64,000 bases of DNA from assembly GCA_026119855.1 (NCBI GenBank), contig JAOWBW010001449.1, positions 62,001 through 126,000 on the forward strand, given 5' to 3'. This document shows, piece by piece, positions 21,089-30,802 of this stretch. Both the position numbers and the translations under genes were made by a program. This DNA is from Campanula takesimana. Taxonomy: Eukaryota > Streptophyta > Magnoliopsida > Asterales > Campanulaceae. The notes under the pieces are model-generated. The model was not told where the DNA came from. It searched no databases and saw only the letters and a program-made list of their open reading frames with translations. Position 1 is the first letter of the stretch, and every line of letters begins with the position of its first letter.

Positions 21089-21605
21089 TGTTTGAGTAGA
21101 GACCAAATGAGGCAAAAGAGGTTGAAAAGAAGGGAAAAATAGGCTGAGAAGCATGATCTGGCCGGACCATCAAAGGTACCCAGTCGGACCAAGGTGGCTA
21201 CCCGGGCGGATATTTGGGGTAAAAGCCAAGGTGGGTTTTCGACGTAAAATAGGTCTGGGCGGGTCAAGGAATAGTTCCGGGCGGCCCCCCCTGGACGGGA
21301 AAAATTGATATTTTTCGGGTTTTTTTTGGGGATTCCATTTGTGTCTAAGTTTAGGTCTTATTCTATGTTGGCTATATAAGCAGGGTTCTGCCCCATAACT
21401 CATTGTAACTCCAAATTTACATATTATAGTGCAAGATCCTAGCTTGGTAGTGCCCCCCCTGACGTAGTTAAAAATATTGACGAACTGGGTAAACAATTTT
21501 TTGTGTCTCTTTACTGTATTTGCTTCCTTTATCGTTCTTGCTTGTTGGTTTTTGCGTGATTTATTCTTGCGATCTGTTTGTGCTTGGAGGGTCTATACCA
21601 CAACA
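21089..21605 (+). repeat. 3' LTR of the RT-less Copia element
   Basis: Direct repeat of the 5' LTR without the hAT insertion, 517 bp, TG...CA ends, followed by the GTTGA duplication. Confidence 0.92.
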
Positions 21606-21694
21606 GTTGATTCAAAAATACAGTTCTATAATAAAGGAGTAAATTGTCTTTTGCTTATGTTGGCATTTTTGTAATAAATTAATGGTGGGTGTTT

Positions 21695-22092
21695 AGGGCT
21701 GTTATACGAACCGAGCTGGCTCGAGCTCGGCTCATGAAATCTCGAGCTCGAGTTAAGCTCGAACCGATTGTCAAGCTCGTTTTTGTTATCGAGCCGACCG
21801 TGTTCGGCTCGTTTAGCTCGTTAAAAGCTCGAGTTCGGCTCGATAAACTCATTAAAATTAAATTTTTGTTTTCGAACGGCTCGATAAGCTCGTTAAGACC
21901 ATATTATTCTTAAATAAATGTCTAAGCTCGAGTTCGGCTCGTTAAAAATCGAGTTCGATAACGACTCAAGTTGTTCGTGAGCTCGATTCGACTCGAGCTC
22001 GAACAAGCAAGTGGGCTCGAGCTCGAGCTCGTTTATCGAGCTCGAGCTCGACACCCCAAAGCTCGACTCGGCTCGTCTCGTTTACCGCCCCA
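21695..22092. mobile_element. Non-autonomous hAT-type element made of GAGCTCG motifs
   Basis: 398 bp with an 8-bp target duplication GGGTGTTT / GGGTGTTC (21687-21694, 22093-22100, one mismatch). Termini are imperfectly inverted (AGGGCTGTTATACGAACCGAGC versus complement of GGCTCGTCTCGTTTACCGCC). Dozens of overlapping GAGCTCG, CTCGAGCTCG and TTCGGCTCG units fill both arms. No coding sequence. The exact first base is uncertain by one position. Confidence 0.82.
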
Positions 22093-22406
22093 GGGTGTTC
22101 TTGGTAATATATAGTTGTTGTGAATATATAAGTAAAGTTCATTAAATACAAATATTTGGAATTTCTATTTTAGAATAGTGTAATTTTTTGGTTGGACAAA
22201 ATACATAAGTGGCGAAGTGTAGTTATAAATTTTGGGTGGGAATAGCCGCTTGAAAAAAAAAAAAAGAAAAAAAAGAAAAGAAAGGAAAGTAAAAGAAAAG
22301 AGTTGACTCAAAATCCGCGTGCGGGTTTAGGCAATAACTAGGGTCAGAACTTGGTTGGAATCGAAACCGCAGGAGAGAAACGAGGGCTGGGAAGTGGCCG
22401 GAAAAG

Positions 22407-25187
22407 ATGGGATTCATCGGAGACACAGTCGATTCCTTGAAATCTCTTCAGATCAGACAGACCTTGTCTCAGGGCGTCACTCTTGGTTGGTTCTCTTAAC
22501 CTAGTCCCCACATTTGCATGTTCCCTGCGATTTTATACATCTAACCATTTCATATCGTCCAATCACATCCATCATGATAACTTCATATTCTCAATTGTGA
22601 ATTGTTTATTTATGGAGTTTAAATCGGGATTGAATATCTGCTAATGAATTTGTTGTTGATTAATTAACAATTCAGAAACCCCTCATCTGCAATGCACCAG
22701 TTTGTGACCATTTTAGACACCAATCTTGAACTTCTATCCCTTAAAATTTCTATGGCTGAAATATATTTGAAACTGGATTTGCCTTGGGATCGATATTTAG
22801 GGGCGGTTTGGGTGTTGGGCACTGCTGATTGAATTATGCTTATGAGAGCGGTTATTCTTATGGAAAAAATTGTCTAGTCCTTTGCTGATGAACTAGACAA
22901 TTTGTGTCTTGAAAGACTTGAAATTTAGTTTGATTATTGGGTATGTTAGATGAACTTCTTATGGCTTATTACTCTACCTTTTGCCTCCCATTTGTTCTGT
23001 GTGTGAGTGCGGTGATGGGGAATAAAAGGGGTTACAAGCTCAGTGAAAAAGTATTGATTGATTTTCTTTGTGTTGGGAATATGCCTTTGAATCAATGACA
23101 TTTTGGTTAAGGATATGTCTACAACAAATATTGTAATTTTGGGATGAAGAGAGTATAGCGAGGGCCACGAGCTAAGGCTTAAAAAGCTGAGAATACGCAG
23201 CAATTATGGCAAAGGCCTTTAGCTGCTGCCATAACACCAGCTTGTGGGCTTCAAACTTGCGCATGGCTCAGCAAGCAAAGGTGGTGACGTGCTTGGTGAA
23301 TTGGTGAAGTATTTTGGCAAGTTTGACTTTGTGGAAAGTCCATAAGAAAGTGACGTGGTTGGCAAGGCTAATGTTTTTGGTTTTGTTTGGTGTTTTCTTG
23401 GTTAAGGACTCACACCGTCCCAAATTAACTAGTACTCCTATTTTGTGTAAAAGTATTATTATAGAATTAGGAAAGTAGGTTCCTAATTAGAATAGATTTA
23501 CTTTGTGCACAAGAAATAGGTTTCCTCTTCCTTTTGGGTTTCTAGTATTTATGCCTATAAATACTAACCCCTTCCCTAGCATATTTTTGGCCGGTCATCT
23601 TTGATAGATACAAAGTAGAGATCTAGATTTAGGTTGACGGAATTATTTGCCTAAATAATTCGTGCAACTAGATTAGTGAAGATCGTCTTTTGTAATTGCC
23701 ATTGAATAGTAATATATTCTCCCTCCGCCCGTGGACGTAGCCAAGTTGGTGAACCACGTAAATTCTGGTGTTTGTGTTTGATTATTTCTTTGATCATCGT
23801 TCTTATGTTTAGTTTGCTCTAACACTTTGTCAAGCATATATTATTTTTCTCTTTATTTATGGTTTGCAATAGGGTTGTAAAGGAATTTGATTATCATTTG
23901 TCTGCGACCACTTTACTGTAATTAAGGATCTTCATAAAAACCACATCCGTCCCAATTGAAGAGTTTACTTCTTCAGATGGAAGGACGTGATAAGCATACA
24001 TCAATCTGCATTTTGTAAATAGGTAGTCCTTTGTCATCAGCTTATAGAATCCAAGTATTGACTAATATCTGCCCTTATCTTGATAGTGCCAGTTTCTTGT
24101 AACACAACTTTACTAAGTATGTGTATTTTTTAATTCTTCTTCTACTTTATTAGTGACTTTATCATTCAGCACATGAGTATATTGTTTGCAAGCATCCAAA
24201 TAAAGTGACATCTCCAACCAAATGCTCTCTCGGCCCAAAAATAAATGAATTACCCCCTCTTTTAATTTCTCATTTTTTCCAAAAAAATAATAATAAATTT
24301 ACCCTTAAATTGTCATTATTTACTCATTTTCTTTAATTTTTTCACAAAAACATGTTACATTTAATATGGAATACAAGTTTTCCATGATAGTGCATGTATA
24401 GAAAATATATACTAGTAAACAAAAAATAAATTGTCTGATTTTCAAATTTGTCTTTTTTCTTTGGGTCAGAGGGAGACCTAAAACTAACGGTTTTCTGAAA
24501 CTGTTAGTATATGGTATCGTACTTCACATATTTGATAAGTGGTATCAAAATGTTTTTGAGACGAATTTAAAATTTAAGTTGAATTCCATAACTACTGTCT
24601 TATATCGCTATTAATCAAATCCAGCACTATATGCTTTGCAATTTAGGTTCGTGATGATCATTTGCAATCATAGGGTTCGGGATACTTGATAATAGAATGC
24701 ATCCTCTTCTTACTTCTACATTATAATTGTGCCAAAAACTTGCACTAATTGGGGAAGAAACATTTTGGATGTGGCATCATATAATTTCATTATATACAGT
24801 CAAACGGTTTTATCATATCTTGTGGCATCTGTCATCCACCAAGAATTTCATTTATTTCTGTTTTGACCACAGGTATGATTGTTTCATCAGCACTGATTAT
24901 ATGGAAGGTTTTAATGTGTGTTACCGGGAGTGAGTCTCCTGTTGTTGTGGTTCTTTCTGGAAGTATGGAACCTGCTTTTCAGAGGGTGAGTCATGGAAGT
25001 ATTTTTTTTCCCTGTCAAAATAAGCTGTAGCGATAAAGATTAACATTTTCAGGTTCATACTGAAACCTTCTTACCTATGTCTATAAGAATGTACAAGCAT
25101 CAGTGCTTCTATTTTTCTTTTTCAATCCTGCCCTCCTTCTTGTTTAGTATCAGAATGATTTTTCTGCTTAAGATTGCTCTTCCTGTA

Positions 25188-25226
<39 letters not shown>

Positions 25227-28095
25227 TGTACTTCCTTAGAACTGATTTGAAGTTTTATCTCCAGGGGGATATTCTGTTCTTACATATGGGTAACGACCCT
25301 ATTCGAGCTGGGGAGATTGTTGTTTTCAATATTGATGTAAGAGTTCTCTTTGTATCTACTCTATTTTCCACTCAATGATGTTTTCCTTGTACTCTTTAAT
25401 AGGCACATCTCAATCTCCATTCCAACTTTGTATATTCTTAGCATCCATGTTTGGGCAACATGCCTTGAACCCGAATACTCTTTAGTGCATGCTAATATTC
25501 TGCCAGAAGCAAGTAACTTCGAGTGTAGAGAATTCACTTTAATAACACATCATGACGTGGTAAACATAAGCATTTCTCTTGGTCTATGAATTAAATGTTC
25601 TGTTTATTCTGCCTTATGTTTTTATGAGAGCCCTAGATCTCTTCAGATCTCTCATCAGAGCACATAGAAGTTGGATAGGTGTTGTTTCTTCTCTTGTGGT
25701 TTTATTAAGTGAGGATTACAAGAAGAGACGACATACAATGCTACCTGCAGGACGACTAGCTGTTCTTTGATAAAGGAAAGACAGAAAAACAGAGGCTACG
25801 CAACTCACTGTCTTTCAAGTTTTAACTTCATATCATCAGAGATTTCTCTTGGCTTCTGATAATTTTATATGGAAACCTTTATATTCGCATTTTCTTTTGA
25901 AACCCCTGCATGTAGCTTGCCTTTTGTATTTCCTTCTTTTTTTTTTTTTTTTTGCTTAGCCAATAATGTCTATATACTCATTCTTTTTGTTTCTATTCAT
26001 TCAGCGTCGCGAGATTCCAATTGTCCATCGTGTAATCAAGGTATTTTCTTTTACTGTTCTCCATATACTATATGCACACATTTCTGAGTTGGGTTCTATG
26101 CTTGGGCCAGAACTGGTCAAAATGAGATAAATACTTGATAAAATCCATGGCTGTAGTTTATATTACTTTCTTTAACTGATTCTCAGGTGCAGTCACCTAA
26201 TACTTGTTCACACTACTGCTATATATGAGTGTTATATGGTGATATTGTTCAAAGACATTTCCCTCTCACATCATAGCAGGAGTTCACGTTACTTTGGTAC
26301 AACATTGGTGTAAAAATTCATTTTTAATGAGAATATTTTGGCATGTTGACTGCACCCTGTACCTTGTTGGCATAAATCTGTATTTTTGTTTATTAAAGTC
26401 ATTTCTTTTTCAACTGTTTTTGATTGCTGATATGAAAATTAAGATTTAAATGATCATATGCATTACTTTTAGTTGAAACGAAAGTACAATGTCAATTACT
26501 ATTATCTATGATATTAGGCTTTAACTTGGTTTTGTGATATAACAGAGTTTAACTAAGTGTATCAATATTTTGATAAGTACACCGACAGTGTATCACAGTC
26601 CATTGAAGATTTAAAAAGCAATCGTATCTCTTTTATGTCCGGGCACGAGTCACGTGATGGTTGGTTTTTGTCACTTCCTCACCAGATTGTTTGAAATCTC
26701 TTCATAATGTTCACTAGGCATTTAACAAGCAATAAGAGGTTGCATGTTTTATAAGAGGAGAAAGAGGTTGCAGAAATGTTTGGTGGTTGAATGTTAATCA
26801 TGGCTTGACTATGTCCAGGCTTCAAGGAAATTCGCTTAATGCTGAAGTTGATAGTTTCTGCTAGTCAAACTAAAGTATCTCTTCTTGCACATATAGTAAA
26901 GCTGTTTTGGCCTTCCCATTACGCAGGTTCACGAACGGAATGATACTGGAGAAGTTGAGGTCCTCACAAAAGGTGCCTGATCTTTTTAATGTTTGAAAGA
27001 ATTTCTGCTGAAAGCAATTGTTATGTGCTTTTGTAAATGTTCACCTCTTTCTCTATGTATTTCAGGTGATAATAATCCTGGAGATGACAGAGTTTTGTAC
27101 GCGCCTGGTCAGCAGTGGCTGAAGCGACACCATATTATGGGCAGAGCTGTCGGGTAATACTTTTTGGCACATATTTTGGGACTTTCTGATGGTTTCATGT
27201 GGTAGAAACGATAGTATGAGAAACAGGCATTACCAATCAAACTTGATTGTGAAAGATCTACATGGCGCAGTAAATTGTGCTCAAAGTGAGGCTGCTGGCT
27301 GCATTATTTGAAAGCCTAGTATGTGGATTTTGCGAAACCACTAAAAGTTAGTGGAGTGGCCCCACTAATCCTATCACAACGTTCTCTTTGCCTGTGATGG
27401 CATAAAACCATTCCTGTGAAATGGATCAGGAATAATGAGATAATTTGACAAAATAAGATTAATCTTTCATCCTACTCTCTCTCTCTCTCTCCTCCCCCCC
27501 CCCCCTTCTTAAGGATGGGTGGGTGTGGGAGGGCAGTTGTTTTTTTTTTTTTTTTTTTTTTTTTTAAGGAAATTTTGTATTCAATTCTCTTGTGCATGTG
27601 CAGGTTCTTACCTTATGTTGGCTGGGTGACGATCATCATGACCGAAAATCCAATTTTGAAGGTTTGGATTCTAGCCATTACCATATATCTAGCCCTTATC
27701 ATTTTGCCTTAATTGGCTTTGAAGGGTCTGGGAAGAGATGACAAGCAGCTATCATCCTGCAGTCAGCTTCTTTGCAGCCATACACTCCTGATCCAGAGTT
27801 CAAGAATGACAATCTTGCTTTAATTATGTTTTAAGCTATAACGTGCTCTCTCCATCCCTGAACGAGTTCAAGAAATGGACACTCTTTAGGGACTAAACAA
27901 GTGCCATTCAGTTTCTACCTAGATATAGTCCCGGCATGAAATTAGAATAAAGCAAGGGCAGTGAAGCAATAGATAATTGTAGATGATAATTGCTTAATGT
28001 TTTTGAACATTATATGTATATAATGTCTTTTTCTTTTGTTGCAGTACATTCTTATTGGCGCGTTGGGTTTTCTGGTGATTACATCAAAGGATTAA
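22407..28095 (+). CDS. SEC11: Signal peptidase complex catalytic subunit SEC11
   Basis: Inferred exons: 22407-22485, 24873-24985, 25265-25336, 26005-26040, 26927-26972, 27066-27153, 27604-27661, 28045-28095. Total 543 nt (180 aa), the usual plant length, GT-AG junctions throughout. It removes signal peptides from proteins entering the ER, as part of the membrane-bound signal peptidase complex. One N-terminal membrane segment is seen at about residues 27-44. The S26 family residues are present: Ser57 in LSGSMEPAF, His96 in IPIVHRVIK, and the Asp region GDNNPGDDR (117-123). The C-terminus has a second hydrophobic helix (YILIGALGFLVITSKD). No lesions. Intron 1 (2.4 kb) contains a solo LTR. From memory the Arabidopsis counterpart in the same neighbourhood is At1g52600. 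Confidence 0.96.
23071..23824 (+). mobile_element. Solo LTR in SEC11 intron 1
   Basis: Begins TGTTGGGAATATG and ends GCTCTAACA, 754 bp, with a perfect 5-bp target duplication CTTTG (23066-23070, 23825-23829). No internal region or primer site follows, so an LTR-LTR recombination event removed the rest. A TATAAATA-like sequence (about 23554-23561) fits a promoter in sense with SEC11. Confidence 0.88.
24225..24474. mobile_element. Degenerate Stowaway-like MITE in SEC11 intron 1
   Basis: Termini CTCTCGGCCCAAAAATAAATG and CTTTGGGTCAGAGGGAG are weakly inverted copies around an AT-rich core. Decayed; limits approximate. Confidence 0.45.
25193..25222. repeat. (CT)n microsatellite in SEC11 intron 2
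   Basis: Pure CT run in the pyrimidine-rich stretch upstream of the exon 3 acceptor. Confidence 0.9.
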
Positions 28096-28749
28096 GAAGT
28101 GTAGGTGTTAATGGATCAGCCTCGTGCATAAAAAGGGTTTGGATATTTGCGGGTGCTGCAGTTTTTGTTCTTCTCCTTGGTGTTGTCCTGAATATTATTC
28201 CGAGCACTGGCAATTTGTGTTGGGAAGATAACTCTTTTTGAAAGAGATTAGTTCATCATGCCATTAACATCAATAGAATTGAAATATGAAGCTTTCTTGT
28301 AAAGCCAACAACTACTATTAAGTTGACATTTGTTTCAAGTTATGTTCGGAACCAAAATATATATAAGAAATATAACATGAAGGCCTCATTTCTATTGGAA
28401 AGAAGTCCAGAGGGCTGGAAGCTGACATTGGTTCTAGTCTATGCCTAGTATAGTGGAATTACTTGACCATTTATTGGATACAAGTTGTATCAACATGGTG
28501 CAATTACTCAATAGTTCAACAAAACTAGTCAATGTAATGATTTATGCCACCTGCAGTGCAGATGATGCTTTTGTTGTGTAAAATGAAAAATGTGTGGAGT
28601 ATAATATTGTTTAGATAGAATTTGGGTTGCAACCAGTCTACTGGCTCTTTTAGACCGCCGGGTGCTAAGATCCATAGAGACATACTTGGATGATTGAGAC
28701 TAGAAAATTCACAGTTTGGATAAAAAAAAAAGCCGTGTGTTAATATCAG
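28096..28749. other. SEC11 3' flank, no further gene
   Basis: Probably 3' UTR followed by AT-rich sequence. No recognisable coding region. Confidence 0.4.
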
Positions 28750-28965
28750 TGATGAGTCAACCATTCGTTTGTTGCGTAATCTGATTCCAGAGACTCTCAA
28801 AGCATTACACATGCGGAAAACTCTTTCTTCTGCACAAGATGTGGTAATAATGAAGAAACAGAAAACACCTTTCCTTCAATTGCTGGATAGGGCCGAACCA
28901 ATCCATGACTGGCTATCTTTTTGGACTAACCTTCCCCTAAACACCCATGACTTTTGCTAGGAAAT
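28750..28965 (+). mobile_element. Possible LINE zf-RVT relic
   Basis: In a third frame around 28812-28880 the translation FFCTRCGNNEETENTF resembles the zf-RVT cysteine motif (C-x-x-C-G-x-x-E-E-T) that follows reverse transcriptase in plant LINEs. Surrounding frames fit only after shifts, and no target duplication was found. Low confidence. Confidence 0.35.
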
Positions 28966-29767
28966 TTGAATAAACAGAAATAATATCATTTTCAACATAT
29001 AGACATAATTATTCCCAAAACCCTAGAAAACCTACAAAAAATAGTGAATCATCAAGGCACACACCACAAGAACCACTAGCTACGGCTGACCCATTGGCTC
29101 AAACCAATCTCATGTAGCAAATCCACATAATAGGAGTCATGATTCTAGCAATAGGACTCTTGAAGAATACATAAAAAAAAAAAAAAAAACAACGGTACAA
29201 GAAGTGACATCTTAATAATCACACATGGCTCTTAGAAAAAGAATGTCAGATGGGCAAGACTGGGTTGGGAAATTTGAGACAAACAAAATGGTAGAATAAC
29301 AAGCAACAGGAAATCCTGTTATACATCCTCAAGCTTACAAGCAGAATGTATGGTCATATATGATGGGCTAAAGTGGGCAACTCAACAAAGTTTCACGAAC
29401 CTGAAAATCCTCACTGATTTTGCTATGGCATGCTCTTTCATCAAAGAAGAAGTGACCAAGTTTTGAACAAGATTCAGTACTTATTGATATCAAATCTTTA
29501 ATTTCAGTTTGTTATTCTTTCAATATTTGTCAGGTAAGTAGATCAGTAGTTAAATATGCGCATGACAATGCCAATACCAGAACTTTATTGGCGCTGAGCC
29601 AATTTTCTTATATACTATTAATATGTGATTTTCCTTTAAAAAAAATGTGATATGGGTTGATTTCAACCGCTACCGATAAAATCCTCTAACACAGAGTTAA
29701 AGATTCCACTCAACAGTAAGGAATGTATAAATTTTATCAACTTGAAATAACATTACCCATGTTAACG
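28966..29767. other. Intergenic region, nothing recognised
   Basis: AT-rich with an A17 tract near 29172. No coding frame of any recognisable family on either strand. Confidence 0.5.
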
Positions 29768-30358
29768 TAGACGTGTTCATCCCGGTTAACCGGTTATAAC
29801 CGGCGGTTGAAAACTTGCCGGATGACTAACCGTAACCGGACCGACTAACCGGCTCTAACGGTTAAGGTTAGACGGTTAACCTGTTAATCCGGTTAAACCG
29901 TCTGCCCTATATATATATATATATATACTTAAATCAGGAAAAACTGACTGAATTCTAGAAATTTAACTGAAAAATGTCAAAAAACTGACTGGAAACTGGA
30001 ATAAACTGACTGAAAACCGAAAAACTGACTGGAACCGTTAAAAAACTGACTGGAAATCTGGAAAAAGGTGACTGAAAACTGACAAACTAACTGGAACCGT
30101 AAAAAAACTGACTGGAAATCTGAAAATAATTGACTGGAATCTGGAAACTAACTGGAATTCGTTAAATAACTGACTGGAAAATGTGACCGTTAGCCGGTTA
30201 ACCTAACCGACGGTTATAACCGCCGGTTGGCCGGTTTTCAAAAGTCCCAACCTTAACCGGACTGCCTAATCCCGGTTGACGTCTGAAACGGTTAGCCGGT
30301 TTTGACCGGTTGACCAACCGGCGGTTACCCGGTTCCGTTAAAAATCTGGACACGTCTA
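29768..30358. mobile_element. Non-autonomous hAT-type element with AACCGG arrays and an internal minisatellite
   Basis: A perfect 8-bp target duplication TGTTAACG (29760-29767, 30359-30366) and inverted termini TAGACGTGTTCA / TGGACACGTCTA. Both arms consist of CCGGTTAACCGG, TAACCGGCGGTT and similar units. The centre (about 29935-30185) is a diverged tandem array of roughly 25-30-bp units built on AAACTGACTGGAA. 591 bp, no transposase. Confidence 0.93.
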
Positions 30359-30380
30359 TGTTAACGTGAATTGCATATTA

Positions 30381-30624
30381 CTCCATCTGTCCCCGAAAGA
30401 TAGTCTCATTTTAACTTTTTGTGGTCAACAAAAATAAGATTTGACAACCATTAGTGACGATCTAATCATTCTAGTGAAATTCTAAAATTTGTAATTGATA
30501 AATCATTATCAATAGCAATTTTTAGAATTTCATTGTTATCATTAAATTGACACCAATATTTGGTCAAAGTTTATTTTTATTAATTTAAAAAAAATCAAAT
30601 GAGACTATTTTTCTGACACCAGAG
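30381..30624. mobile_element. Stowaway-like MITE
   Basis: Flanked by TA on both sides (30379-30380, 30625-30626). Termini CTCCATCTGTCCCCGAAAGA and TTTTTCTGACACCAGAG are imperfectly inverted, with a longer inner match around TAGTCTCATTT / AAATGAGACTA. Same family as 2582-2838. Confidence 0.75.
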
Positions 30625-30802
30625 TATTTCATTTATTGGACTAACGGGATTGCAGGACCTCAAATTTCACAAGGTACCTATGACACTTCTCTAGTTCTCT
30701 TACGAACATCGATCGTCCTCTTCCCGCTGCACTTGCATTCAACTTTCTCCATGCCGCAAAGTAAATTTCGTAAATGACTAAACGCCCTTGTCCCTCAACA
30801 TT

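Larger units (their letters stand above)
17847..21605 (+). mobile_element. Copia LTR retrotransposon deleted for reverse transcriptase/RNase H
   Basis: The 5' LTR (17847-19042, enlarged by a hAT insertion) and 3' LTR (21089-21605, 517 bp) begin TGTT and end AACA. The 5-bp target duplication is GTTGA (17842-17846 and 21606-21610). The primer site is TGGTATCGGAGC (19045-19056), one base different from the iMet consensus. A purine tract precedes the 3' LTR. The 2.0-kb internal part has gag, protease and the first part of integrase but no reverse transcriptase or RNase H, so the copy is defective. Each LTR has TATATAAG (18151-18158; 21373-21380), the likely promoter, and repeated CCGGTCGGACC-type motifs. 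Confidence 0.93.

Noticed and set aside
21695..22092. Reading the GAGCTCG-rich sequence as a coding Ser/Leu/Glu-Leu repeat protein
   Set aside because: It is palindromic on both strands and bounded by an 8-bp target duplication, so a transposon is the better explanation.
30788..30802. Five-residue N-terminal extension of the PPR protein
   Set aside because: It begins with TTG; the first ATG is at 30803.
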